Shown here piece by piece: positions 1 through 8,500 of a DNA stretch of 64,000 nucleotides. The translations under genes were made by a program, and so were the position numbers. Source of the stretch: VFZS01 sp964353255. Lineage in GTDB: Bacteria > Acidobacteriota > Terriglobia > Bryobacterales > Bryobacteraceae. The notes under the pieces were generated by a model. The model had not been told where the DNA came from and did not search any database. It saw only the letters and a list, made by a program, of their open reading frames with translations. Each line of letters starts with the position of its first letter. Within the stretch, counting starts at the first letter, position 1. The stretch spans positions 1 through 64,000 of the forward strand of contig CAYGVJ010000006.1 in the NCBI GenBank assembly GCA_964353255.1. Reading direction: 5' to 3'.

Positions 1-55
1 CCCTCCTCCAGACGCGCCCAGAAGTTGATGATCCAGGCGCGGCTCCAGCCGGTGT
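1..55 (-). other. 55-bp exact copy of an internal GH95 segment at the window edge
   Basis: Bases 1-55 are identical to 13844-13898, inside the GH95 fucosidase gene, and the match stops at base 56. Read on the minus strand they encode the same GH95 residues ([18 protein letters not shown]). Exactly the same length, 55 bp, is duplicated across the N gap at 34.4 kb. The simplest reading is a k=55 assembly-graph overlap at a contig end, not a second GH95 gene. A real GH95 remnant extending left of the window cannot be excluded. Confidence 0.75.
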
Positions 56-77
56 AAAACCGGGACAGTTCTGAGCT

Positions 78-95
78 ATGAACCTGGCGGTTCAT
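78..95. repeat. Small hairpin downstream of the LacI gene
   Basis: ATGAACC (78-84) and GGTTCAT (89-95) form a 7-bp stem with a TGGC loop. No T-run follows on either strand, so I do not call it a terminator. The rest of 56-220 shows only a 30-codon plus-strand reading frame (104-196) with no recognisable family. Confidence 0.35.
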
Positions 96-220
96 AACAC
101 GGCATGAAAATGCTCACCGCGGCCCCACGTAGAATCAACAGCTTGCGGGTATTTTCAGGAGAGGCGGCACTTGCAGCCGCAGTGACTGGCGCCTGAGCCC
201 GGTGGAGGCCGCTGCCCGGA

Positions 221-1225
221 TCAGAGCGGCCGGCAGGACTGGCGTTCGATGAGCTCCACACCCAGCACATGGTGCTCCGGGGCGGAAGGCGCTTCGCGCC
301 CGGCCTTGCGCAGCAGGATCTCCACTGCCACTTGGCCGATCTCATATCTAGGCTGGTGAATGGTGGTCAGCGGCGGGCGGATGATGGCGGCCAGCTCCAC
401 GTTGTCGAAGCCCACCACGGAGAGATCCTCCGGGACGCTGCGCCCCGCCTCCACAATCGCGCGGATGGCGCCGAAGGCCATGGCATCGTTGCCGGCGAAG
501 ATGGCGGTTGCTTCCGGGTGCCTGGCCAGCAACCTCCGCGTCAGCTCGTAGCCGCCCTGATAAGACTGATCGCCGTGCATCACCACCGGCGTGGGCCGGG
601 CCCGGCCGCTGTGCATGGCGCTGAGGAAACCCCGCGCCCGGGCCGCCAGGTTGCCGTGCCGCCGAGGGCCGGTCAGATGTGCGATGACGCGGTGCCCCAG
701 CTTCAGCAGATAGGCTCCGGCTAGGCGGCCGCCGACGAAGTTGTCGCCGCTGACGGTGGAGAAGGCCCGCACCCCCGGGGTGATGTTCAGCAGCACGATG
801 GGCACCCCCGAGGTAGCTAGCTCCTGCTGCTCGGGACGGCCCAAATCGGCCACCGAGTTCATCAGCAGCCCGTCCACGCGCTTTTCCAGCAGGGAGTGCA
901 CGTAGCGCATCTGCTTAGCGGGATCCAGATCGCTGTTGCACAGCACCACGTCATAGCCCGCTCGGTAGGCGGCGTCCTCGGCCCCGCGGGCTACCTCGGC
1001 GAAATAGGGGTTGCGGATGTCGCTGACGATGAGGCCCAGGGTATGGGAGCGGCCGGTGGCCAGGTCGCGGGCCACACGGTTGGGGCGGTAGCCGAGGCGT
1101 TCAGCAGCCTGGCGAACCTTCTGGCGGGTGTTGCGGTGGATGCCGTAGGCGCCACGCAGGGCTCGGGAGACGGTGGAGATGTTGACGCCGACGGCGCGGG
1201 CTACGTGGGCCAGAGTAACGGACAT
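221..1225 (-). CDS. LacI-family transcriptional regulator
   Basis: A 334-residue repressor of the LacI/GalR family. Residues 2-25 form the N-terminal helix-turn-helix (core ISTVSRAL), followed by the hinge helix (GYRPNRVARDLATG) and a periplasmic-binding-protein-like sugar sensor domain to the C-terminus, the normal length for the family. It diverges from the TIM-barrel/TonB receptor unit starting near 2950. A near-perfect LacI palindrome lies 4 bp upstream of its start and a perfect one in the divergent promoter, so autorepression and control of the neighbouring unit are likely. The effector is unknown; a sugar released by the local hydrolases is an inference. Confidence 0.95.
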   Translation of the reverse strand: MSVTLAHVARAVGVNISTVSRALRGAYGIHRNTRQKVRQAAERLGYRPNRVARDLATGRSHTLGLIVSDIRNPYFAEVARGAEDAAYRAGYDVVLCNSDLDPAKQMRYVHSLLEKRVDGLLMNSVADLGRPEQQELATSGVPIVLLNITPGVRAFSTVSGDNFVGGRLAGAYLLKLGHRVIAHLTGPRRHGNLAARARGFLSAMHSGRARPTPVVMHGDQSYQGGYELTRRLLARHPEATAIFAGNDAMAFGAIRAIVEAGRSVPEDLSVVGFDNVELAAIIRPPLTTIHQPRYEIGQVAVEILLRKAGREAPSAPEHHVLGVELIERQSCRPL

Positions 1226-1229
1226 ATTT

Positions 1230-1241
1230 GCAAGCGCTTCC
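1230..1241. promoter_or_regulatory. LacI-type operator at the lacI promoter
   Basis: GCAAGCGCTTCC is an 11/12 match to the perfect palindrome GCAAGCGCTTGC found at 2918-2929. It has the central CG step typical of LacI/GalR operators and lies between the -10 element and the start codon of the regulator, where binding would block its transcription. Confidence 0.75.
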
Positions 1242-1242
1242 T

Positions 1243-1272
1243 ATTGTGCCACGCGGCTTCGGGGCGGGTCAA
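1243..1272 (-). promoter_or_regulatory. Candidate sigma70 promoter of the LacI gene
   Basis: On the minus strand TTGACC (1267-1272) is followed after 18 bp by CACAAT (1243-1248), immediately upstream of the operator. The arrangement mirrors that of the divergent promoter at 2887-2916. Confidence 0.5.
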
Positions 1273-1280
1273 TGGGGGTT

Positions 1281-1297
1281 TCCCGAAATTCTTCCCT
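1281..1297. repeat. Left target-site duplication of the insertion sequence
   Basis: TCCCGAAATTCTTCCCT is repeated exactly at 2871-2887, on the other side of the insertion. The duplication is 16 or 17 bp depending on whether the last T belongs to the element end. Long target duplications are known for the IS1202 group. Confidence 0.85.
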
Positions 1298-1384
1298 GTT
1301 GTTGCAACGAAAAAATGTCACCCTAACTGCAACGAAGAAATGTCACCCTGAAGAGCGGTGGAAATGACGCGGCCGTGGAAAGCA

Positions 1385-1449
1385 TGGAAAACCGCGGAGC
1401 GGTTTTCCACCCTTCCCACCGCCGCTTGGAAATCGCTGCGCGATTTCCA
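1385..1449. repeat. Pair of REP-like hairpins inside the insertion sequence
   Basis: TGGAAAACCGC-GGA-GCGGTTTTCCA (1385-1409) is an 11-bp stem and TGGAAATCGC-TGC-GCGATTTCCA (1427-1449) a 10-bp stem. The two hairpins are variants of one sequence. They lie in the space between the transposase stop codon and the left end of the element. Confidence 0.6.
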
Positions 1450-1542
1450 CATTCCCACCGCCCACAACGACCCTCACGCTTTTCTGGTTCTTTGGATTTG
1501 GGTTCATTCCGTTTTTCCATCGCTTCTGTGGGCGCTCGGTTC

Positions 1543-2802
1543 TCACGGGCGAATCGCCACGGCCGGGCGTCCGGCATAGACATAGATCCTGGGCAGTTTC
1601 CTTTTGGCGGTGGCGGGTCTGCGCGGCGCCGCACCCGGGGTGTAGTGCAGTCCCAGGGGCATTTGGTAGAGGCGCTGGTCACCCAACCAAACGTGCAACT
1701 CGCCGTTGAGCTGGTGAGAGAGCTCGACCCGCTGGCCGGCGTAGCCGCACTTGCCTTTGACCGATGGCAACTGCATGGGGTGCGCCCCGAAAGGGATCAC
1801 ATGATCCTTGCCCACCACTCGCTCGTAGCGCAGGCTGAACAGCCGGTCCCAGTTGAGCTTCTTGCTCAGGGGCCGGAAGTCGTTGCCGGCTTCCCGGGCC
1901 GGCTTGGCGAAGCGTCGGTTGTGGTCCTGGATGAACGTCTCGAGCTGGCGGTTGGCCTCCTCCGGGGTGCTGGCTCCGGCTAAGCGAAGCTCGCTGCGTA
2001 GGCGGTCTTGAAAGGTCCTCCACAACCGCTCGATACGCCCCTTGGCTTGGGGCGAAAGCGCCGGGATCTGCTGGATACCCAGCTCCTCCAACACGCGGCC
2101 CAAATGGGTGGGCGTCTGGCGACCGGCCAGTTCCTCCTCCGGGGTCCAGTTCTTGTCATTGCGCTGGAAAGTCCCGTGCTGGTCGCGGTAGAGGCTGAGG
2201 GGGACGCCGTGGCGCTGGACCAGCATCCGCAGCAGGCGTAGGTAGCCTAGAGTGTCTTCGTATTCCACCTGGAAGCGCGCCGCCAGCACCTGGCCGGTGG
2301 CATCGTCCTGAAAGCCGAGCAGGGTCAACAGCGGCCCGCGACCCTCCAGCCAGTCCTCGCGGCTGGCGTCCGCCAGCACCATCAGGCCGAAGCGCGCCTT
2401 GCGCTCCCGGCGGGAGCGATAGCGCGGCGGTCGGCGTTTCTGCGGCGAGGGCATCCCGGCGCCGCGCAGGATCCGTCGTACGGTCTCCCGGCTCAAGGCC
2501 ACGTCCTCCTGCTCCCGGAGCTTCTCGGTCAAGTGCGAGTCATTGAAGCCGGCGTACTTGCCCCGGGCCAACTCCAAGACCTGCTGCCGCACCTCTTCCC
2601 GCAGGCCCCAGGGCTTGGGGCGGCCCCAGTTGCCGTGCCGCACCCAATCCACCTCTCCAGGCTGGCAGCGGCCTTTAAGCCGCTGCACCTGGCGCTCACT
2701 GAGGTCTAGCAGCTCGGCCGCCTGGGGAACCGTGATGTACCCGGCCACCGCGTTCTCAACCACTCTCAACCTCTGCAACTGCTTCTGGCTCAATTCGATC
2801 AC
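1543..2802 (-). CDS. ISNCY-family (IS1202 group) DDE transposase
   Basis: A 419-residue transposase if read from the GTG at 2802. The open frame extends to 2865 into the terminal repeat, which is less likely as coding. The N-terminal 60 residues are a helix-turn-helix (PQAAELLDLSERQVQRLK), followed by a second DNA-binding segment (SRETVRRILRGAG). The catalytic core has the acidic residues of an rve/DDE fold: Asp in VLADASREDW, Asp in LYRDQHGTF and Glu in KGRIERLWRTFQDRL. The C-terminal beta-rich part is typical of ISNCY proteins. No frameshift or stop interrupts it, so the element may be active. The GGAGG next to the GTG is unusually close, so the start is uncertain. Confidence 0.88.
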   Translation of the reverse strand: MIELSQKQLQRLRVVENAVAGYITVPQAAELLDLSERQVQRLKGRCQPGEVDWVRHGNWGRPKPWGLREEVRQQVLELARGKYAGFNDSHLTEKLREQEDVALSRETVRRILRGAGMPSPQKRRPPRYRSRRERKARFGLMVLADASREDWLEGRGPLLTLLGFQDDATGQVLAARFQVEYEDTLGYLRLLRMLVQRHGVPLSLYRDQHGTFQRNDKNWTPEEELAGRQTPTHLGRVLEELGIQQIPALSPQAKGRIERLWRTFQDRLRSELRLAGASTPEEANRQLETFIQDHNRRFAKPAREAGNDFRPLSKKLNWDRLFSLRYERVVGKDHVIPFGAHPMQLPSVKGKCGYAGQRVELSHQLNGELHVWLGDQRLYQMPLGLHYTPGAAPRRPATAKRKLPRIYVYAGRPAVAIRP

Positions 2803-2870
2803 CCTCCAGACTGCCACGGGGTGACAGAGTTTCGTTGCAGTTAGGGTGACATTATTTTGGAGCATCTACA

Positions 2871-2887
2871 TCCCGAAATTCTTCCCT
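2871..2887. repeat. Right target-site duplication of the insertion sequence
   Basis: Exact copy of 1281-1297. It ends at the first base of the -35 hexamer (2887-2892) of the divergent promoter, so the insertion left that promoter intact. Confidence 0.85.
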
Positions 2888-2916
2888 TGACACCGGGCGC
2901 CTGCTCATAGTAAACT
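2887..2916 (+). promoter_or_regulatory. Sigma70-type promoter of the TIM-barrel/TonB receptor unit
   Basis: TTGACA (2887-2892) is followed after 18 bp by TAAACT (2911-2916). The perfect LacI palindrome begins 1 bp after the -10 element, the classic position for repression. Confidence 0.6.
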
Positions 2917-2917
2917 G

Positions 2918-2929
2918 GCAAGCGCTTGC
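2918..2929. promoter_or_regulatory. Perfect LacI-type operator
   Basis: GCAAGCGCTTGC is a perfect 12-bp palindrome with a central CG, placed over the expected transcription start. A near-identical site sits at 1230-1241 in front of the lacI gene. Before the insertion the two centres would have been about 98 bp apart. Confidence 0.8.
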
Positions 2930-2949
2930 GAACCTGAGGAGACTGAAGG

Positions 2950-3189
2950 GTGGGTGTGGTTTCCCTCTCCATGGCCGTGGGTCTGGCCGCCGCGCCAGTT
3001 TCGGTGCGCCACGTGGCCGCCAACGTTGTGCGCACCGCCGCCACCAACCAGGAGGGCAGCTACACCATCCTGTCTTTGCCGCCCGGCCAATATGAGGTCA
3101 CCGCCCACCCCGAAGGCTTCAAGGGCATGCGCCCCAGCACCACTCTGAGATCACCTGGAGGTTTCTATGAAACGTACAAACCGACGTGA
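2950..3189 (+). pseudogene. Carboxypeptidase-regulatory-like domain remnant, first frame after the LacI promoter
   Basis: A 79-codon frame opened by GTG with GAGGAG about 9 bp upstream. Its middle matches the beta-sandwich of CarboxypepD_reg-like domains (NQEGSYTILSLPPGQYEVTA), the same domain that opens the TonB receptors downstream. It has no signal peptide and no following receptor, and its last 23 bases overlap the next gene in another frame. I read it as the promoter-proximal remnant of a deleted receptor or exported protein, or possibly a small leader frame. It is the first thing translated from the operator-controlled transcript. Confidence 0.45.
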
Positions 3190-4108
3190 GTTCATGAAGG
3201 AATCGATCATTTCCAGCGCCGCTGCGGCAACGGCCGTAGCCTCGGCCGGACTGGCCGCTGCAACATCATCCGCCGCTGCCATGGCGGAAGCCAAACGCCT
3301 TAAGCTCTGTATTCTTTTCGGCGACGCCCCGGACCGGCCGCCGGCCGAGATCGCCCCTGGCTTTGACGAAGCCGAAATCCCAAACACAATACTGGTGGAT
3401 CCGCTCTCGGCGGAGCGGGCTTGGGTGAAGAGCCAGGCCCAAGTCGCTGCCTGGAAGCTGCCGCCGATCAAGGTTTCGAGCCACTTCATCAACGGGACCG
3501 TAACCGGGCCGGACGTCGATACCGAGTGGCTCGATTTATGGGTGAAGCGTTCGTTCATGCGCCTGGCGCAGGTGGGGGTCGAACTAGTGGGCGTGTACGG
3601 CGCTTTCTTCACCTGGCCGGAGGGCTTCTCGAAGACGAAAGCCCGCGACCAGGCGCTGCGCTTCGTCAACTCGCTGGCGGACCATGCTAAGCAGCACCGG
3701 ATGCGGGTCGTGCTCGAACCGATGGGGCGGCCCGAGACGATGTGGCCGCTGTATTTAGACGGCCTGGCGTTCGCTCGCGAGATTAACCGGCCCGAGATCC
3801 GGTTGATGGCCGACACCGCCTATTTCCTTGGGCGTAACCAGCCACTGGAGGACATCTTGAAAGCGCCGGAATACTGCCTGCATTGCCACATCGCCGGCGT
3901 GAAGGGCCAACCGGGCGTCGGCGATCGGGTGGCCTACCACACGCGCCTGTTTGAGATCTTTCGCGACATGGGTTACACCCGGGCGGTCTCCTGCGCCTGC
4001 CCCTGGGTGGACACCACGGGCTCTGGCAAACTCCAGTTCGGCGTCGAGACGGCGAAGGCGCTGCGATACCTGCAAGACCTGCGCGACAAAGTGTACTCGA
4101 AGGGATAG
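3167..4108 (+). CDS. Tat-exported sugar phosphate isomerase/epimerase-like TIM barrel (copy 1)
   Basis: A 313-residue protein with a twin-arginine signal (NRREFMKES, residues 5-13) and an alanine-rich hydrophobic stretch to about residue 40, followed by an AP-endonuclease-2/xylose-isomerase-like TIM barrel. Candidate metal or catalytic residues are Glu in VVLEPMG, Asp in LMADTAYF and His in CHIAGVKG. The start is supported by GGAGG 6 bp upstream. Proteins of this family epimerise or isomerise sugars and inositols; the substrate is not visible. Together with copy 2 it lies under the LacI operator and upstream of two TonB receptors, suggesting periplasmic processing of an imported saccharide. 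Confidence 0.85.
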   Translation: MKRTNRREFMKESIISSAAAATAVASAGLAAATSSAAAMAEAKRLKLCILFGDAPDRPPAEIAPGFDEAEIPNTILVDPLSAERAWVKSQAQVAAWKLPPIKVSSHFINGTVTGPDVDTEWLDLWVKRSFMRLAQVGVELVGVYGAFFTWPEGFSKTKARDQALRFVNSLADHAKQHRMRVVLEPMGRPETMWPLYLDGLAFAREINRPEIRLMADTAYFLGRNQPLEDILKAPEYCLHCHIAGVKGQPGVGDRVAYHTRLFEIFRDMGYTRAVSCACPWVDTTGSGKLQFGVETAKALRYLQDLRDKVYSKG

Positions 4109-4276
4109 ACGGTCCGTTTCAGGAGGGTGTGTGCCGCTCGGCCGACCTCACTCAAGCGCGGGCACACTGGAGTCGGGAGGCACCAGGACCCGAACGCTAT
4201 GCGGGTTATTCATTAGAGGACAAGGTGCCGCTGAAGTTGGTCGGTGTCCTTATGACTGGAGGTTTAGATTAACGGT

Positions 4277-5215
4277 ATGAATCGACGTGAGTTCATGAAG
4301 GATTCGATCATTGCCGGCGCTGCGGCAACCGCCGTAGCCTCGACTGGACTGGCCGCTGCGACATCCTCCGCTGCTGTCCAGACGGAAGCCAAACACTTTA
4401 AGCTCTGTGTCTCTTTCGGCGACGTAGTGGAGCGGCCGCCGGGCGATATCTGTTCCGGCTGGGACATGTCCGAGATCCCGATCCAATATCAGTTGATTCC
4501 GACGGCGACGCAGGAGGCCTGGGTGAGGAAACAGGCCGAAATCGCTTCCTGGAAGCTGCCGCCGATCAAAGTTTCGAGCCACTTCGTTGGCGGGGTTGGC
4601 GTGAACGTAACCGGGGCGGACGTCGATACCGAATGGCACGAGTTCTGGCTGAAGCGCGCGTTCCCGCGGCTGGCGGAAGTGGGGGTCGAAATAGCGGGGG
4701 TGTACGGCGGTTTCTTCCCTGTGCCGGAGGGCTTCTCGAAAACGAAAGCTCGCGACCAGGCGCTGCGGTACTTCAACCAAGTGGCGGACCATGCACGGCG
4801 GCACGGGATATTGATCGCGATCGAGCCGATGGGGTCGCCCACAACGGTGTTTCCGACATATCTGGACGGCTTGGCGTTCGCTCGCGAGATTGGCCGGCCT
4901 GAGATCCGGGTGATGGCCGACATGACCTATTTCGTTCGATATGACCAGCCGCTAGAGGATACTCTGAAAGCGCCGGAATACTGTATACATTGGCACATTT
5001 CCGGCGTGAAGGGCCAGCCCGGCGTCGGCGATCTGGTGGCATACCACACGCGCCTGTTCCAGATGCTCCGCGATAGCGGTTACACGCGGGCGGTCTCCAC
5101 CGCGTGCCCGTGGGTAGACACGACGGGCTCTGGCAAACTCAATATGCGCATCGAGACGACGAAGACGCTGCAATACCTGCGCGATCTACGCGACAAAGTA
5201 TACTCGAAGGGATAG
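4277..5215 (+). CDS. Tat-exported sugar phosphate isomerase/epimerase-like TIM barrel (copy 2)
   Basis: A 312-residue tandem paralogue of the preceding gene. The twin-arginine motif is MNRREFMKD at the very N-terminus. The catalytic segments are kept with changes: IAIEPMG, VMADMTYF and HWHISGVKG. The C-terminal third (VDTTGSG, LRDLRDKVYSKG) is almost the same in both copies. Part of the 5' flank and the 3' spacer are also duplicated, so it arose by a local tandem duplication and then diverged. A shift in substrate range is possible but not shown. Confidence 0.85.
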   Translation: MNRREFMKDSIIAGAAATAVASTGLAAATSSAAVQTEAKHFKLCVSFGDVVERPPGDICSGWDMSEIPIQYQLIPTATQEAWVRKQAEIASWKLPPIKVSSHFVGGVGVNVTGADVDTEWHEFWLKRAFPRLAEVGVEIAGVYGGFFPVPEGFSKTKARDQALRYFNQVADHARRHGILIAIEPMGSPTTVFPTYLDGLAFAREIGRPEIRVMADMTYFVRYDQPLEDTLKAPEYCIHWHISGVKGQPGVGDLVAYHTRLFQMLRDSGYTRAVSTACPWVDTTGSGKLNMRIETTKTLQYLRDLRDKVYSKG

Positions 5216-5510
5216 CCGGTTTGGTTCAGGAGGTTTGTATTGGGCGGCCGACCTCACTCAAGCGCGGGCACACTGGACTCGGGACCAGAACCTGAACGCT
5301 ATTGGCGCCGTTCATTAGAGGGGCAAAGCGCCGGTGAAGTTGGTCGGTGTCATTGGCCTTGTGTGCGCCAGCCACGGGGACAGGGAATATCCCGGGGCGG
5401 CTTCCGCGGATCGGCGTGGCCTGGCGCTGGTGAAGCAACTGAGGGGTAGGCTCTACGGTTGTTCGGTTTCGCAAACGAGCGTAAGTGCAGAGGGAATGGA
5501 GGAGGATACC

Positions 5511-8500
5511 ATGAGGTTCTCAGGGATGGTCGTGAGCGTATTTGTGCTTCTGGCTGGGTTGCTGATAGGAAGCATTCCGGCCGCCGCCCAGCAGCCGTCC
5601 GGCTCCATCAGCGGCGTGGTACAGGATTCTGCGGGAGCGCTGGTTCCCGGCGCCAGGGTGGAGCTGACGAACCAGCTTCAGGGATCCAGCCGCGTCATGA
5701 GTACTAGCACGGAGGGCACGTTCGTATTTACGCCCTTGCAGCCCGCCATCTACACCCTCAGCGTGGAGGCGAGCGGCTTCAAGAAGTCCGTGCAAACGGA
5801 CATCACACTGTATGCCAACGACCGGCTGTCGCTTCCCGTTACCCTGGAGATTGGGACCCTGACCGAGACTGTGACGGTGGAGGCCAGCGCGGTGCAGTTA
5901 CAGACGCAGAGCGCGGAGCGCGGGGGCGTAGTCACCGGCACGCAGATGGTCGAAATCGCGCTGAACGGCCGGGGTTGGACGGGGCTCTTGAAGCTGGTGC
6001 CGGGAACGCCCTCGGACACCACGGCTTTCAACGGGGCACGGACCGACCAGAACAACCAAACGGTGGACGGCATTACCACCATGGACGCCGGCAGCAACGG
6101 CTTTAATGTGGTCGCCATCAACATTGACTCGATCGCCGAGGTGAAGGTCCTGACGAACAGCCAGCAAGCCGAATTCGGCAAGTCCGCCGGAGCCTCCATC
6201 CAACTTGTGACCAAGGGCGGGACGCGCGAGTTCCACGGGACCGGGTACTTGTTCCACAGGCACGAGAACCTGAATGCCAATAACTGGCGCAACAACGCGG
6301 ACAAAGTGCGACGGCCGCTCGGCCGTTACAAGACGTTTGGGTACAATGTCGGCGGCCCGGTTTACATCCCCGGGAAATTCAACCAGAACAAGGACCGGCT
6401 GTTCTTCTTCATCGGCCATGAGTGGAATCGGCAGCTTAGCATATCCTCGCTGTATTCGCTAACGATGCCGACAGAGGCCGAGCGGCAGGGCGACTTCGGG
6501 CTGACTCACGAAGCCGACGGAAGGCTGGTGACCATCAAGGATCCGACCAGGGGCCTTCCGTTTTCCAACAACATCATCCCCCGCACCCGCTGGCACCCGG
6601 ACGGCCAGAAAATCTTGACTTTCTATCCTCTGCCCACCGTCGCGGGGAATCCCGCCTACAACTACCAGTCGCAGATCCCCGGAAGCGACAAGCGCATCCA
6701 GGGTGTGTACCGCGGCGATTACAACATAAGTGACAACTGGCGACTGTTCGGCCGCATCATTAACAACCACGATGTAATCGTCATCCCTTACGGAAGCCCA
6801 TACGGAAACAACTGCCGGAACAACCTGGGCTACGGAGCGGGATTCGACACTGGGTACAAGAACTGGGGGGGTGCATTGAACCTGACCACCATCATAAATC
6901 CCACCTTCACCAACGAGCTCATTTGGGGCTTCGCCCAGCGCGACAACTACTGCTTCAGCATGGACGACTACGAACCTTATAAGCTGGCGAAGTCAGGCAT
7001 TAGCTTCCAGCAACTTTACCCGAACGCGGACAAGCTGAAACTGGTCCCCAACTTCAATTTCGGAGGAGTTCCGGGTGCCCCCAGCACCGAATTTAGTGGT
7101 CTGCCGTACACCAACTACCCTGCCAACTGGGACCTGGCAGATCATGTGGCCAAGGTCTTTCCCACGCACACGCTCAAAGCCGGGGTGTTTGTCCTGTCGA
7201 ACCTTAAGAATCAGGTTACAACGGCATGGGTGGCCCCGAGGATTTATTTCGACCGCGATTCACTGAACCCGGGCGACACCAATTGGGCCTACTCCAACGC
7301 CCTGCTGGGAAACTTCCGCTCTTACAACCAGGACGAGAAATTTCCCGAAGGGCATTACCAGTTCCACAACGTGGAGTGGTATATCCAGGACAACTGGAAG
7401 GTAAAACGCAATTTGACGCTCGATTACGGGATGCGGTTTTACTGGGTTCCGCCGTGGTACGAAAAAATACAGCAGGCCTCGACCTTCAACGCGGAGTTGT
7501 ATAACCCGTCGCTGGCGGTGGTGCTGTACCAGCCGGCGCTGAATGCGAGTGGGCAAAACGTTGCCCGTAATCCGCGAACGGGAGAACTTTTACCCTTCGT
7601 CTTTATGGGAGGGATAGTGCCGGGCGAGGGCAACGCGTACAACGGGATCGCGGTCGGCGGCGTGAACGGCTACCCCAAGGGAATGATGGAAGACCGGGGC
7701 ATTCACTATGCTCCCCGGTTCGGACTCGCGTGGAGTCCCGGACAGAACCGCCGCACGGTCATCCGGTTCGGGGCCGGGGTGTTCTACGACCGGATTCAGG
7801 GCAACCCAATCTTCAACTCGGTCGGGAACCCTCCCAACTTCCGCAATGCGCAGTTGTACTACGGCAACCTCTCATCACTCTCGCCCGGCCAGACGACTTT
7901 GTTCCCGGCGGTACTGCGCGGGGGGATGACGAAGGACGGCAAAATTGGAACGACCTACAACTGGAACCTGGGGGTGCAGCGTGAGCTGCCCGGCATGGTA
8001 CAGCTAGACGTCGCCTATGTGGGTTCGATCTCGCGCCATCTGCCGCTTACCTTTCTAGTAAACGAGGCGCCATATGGCAGCGCCTGGCTGCCCCAGTACC
8101 AGGACCCGACGAAAACCCCGAAGTTCGACGGCTCGACTACGCTCCCCGTTAATTTCCTACGCCCCTACGCTGGATACGCCGGTGTCACCATGACAACCAG
8201 CGGCGGCAGTTCGAACTTCAACTCGATGCAGATCTCCTTGACGCGCCGCATGAGAGGAGGGCTCGAGCTTGGCATGAACTACATGTGGTCGAAGGCTCTA
8301 GGCACGAACGCCGCGACAACTAGTAGTGCGAACAACATTGTGGACACACACAAGGCGGACTACGGCCCGCTGGACATCGACCGCACGCAGAACCTGGTGG
8401 TGAACTATATCTACACGCTGCCACGGCTGACGCGGGGCAGCTTACTGGACCATCCGGTCGGTCGCGTGATCTTGGACAACTGGCAGGTTTCCGGCATCGC

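Larger units (their letters stand above)
1297..2870 (-). mobile_element. ISNCY/IS1202-type insertion sequence, about 1.57 kb
   Basis: The element carries one DDE transposase on the minus strand and has related ends. Both ends contain the same inward-reading stretch of about 23 bp (beginning AATGTCACCCTAACTG) and a second copy of the motif TGTCACCC about 25 bp further in, so each end holds two likely transposase-binding sites. The outer bases read TGT at the left and ACA at the right. It lies between the divergent lacI and TIM-barrel/TonB promoters; removing it and one duplication copy leaves about 134 bp between the two start codons. Confidence 0.85.
3152..5356 (+). repeat. Tandem duplication of about 1.11 kb
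   Basis: The TIM-barrel gene at 3167 and its downstream spacer are repeated about 1110 bp later as the gene at 4277 and its spacer. The spacers share blocks such as CGACCTCACTCAAGCGCGGG (4143 and 5254) and GAAGTTGGTCGGTGTC (4232 and 5336) although they are non-coding. Beyond this the gene-free stretch 5216-5510 holds only the leader of the first TonB receptor gene. Copy boundaries are approximate. Confidence 0.8.

Noticed and set aside
5334..5510. Longer N-terminus of the first TonB receptor
   Set aside because: The extension has no signal peptide, lies in the duplicated spacer, and the ATG at 5511 has a strong GGAGGAGG and a proper signal peptide.
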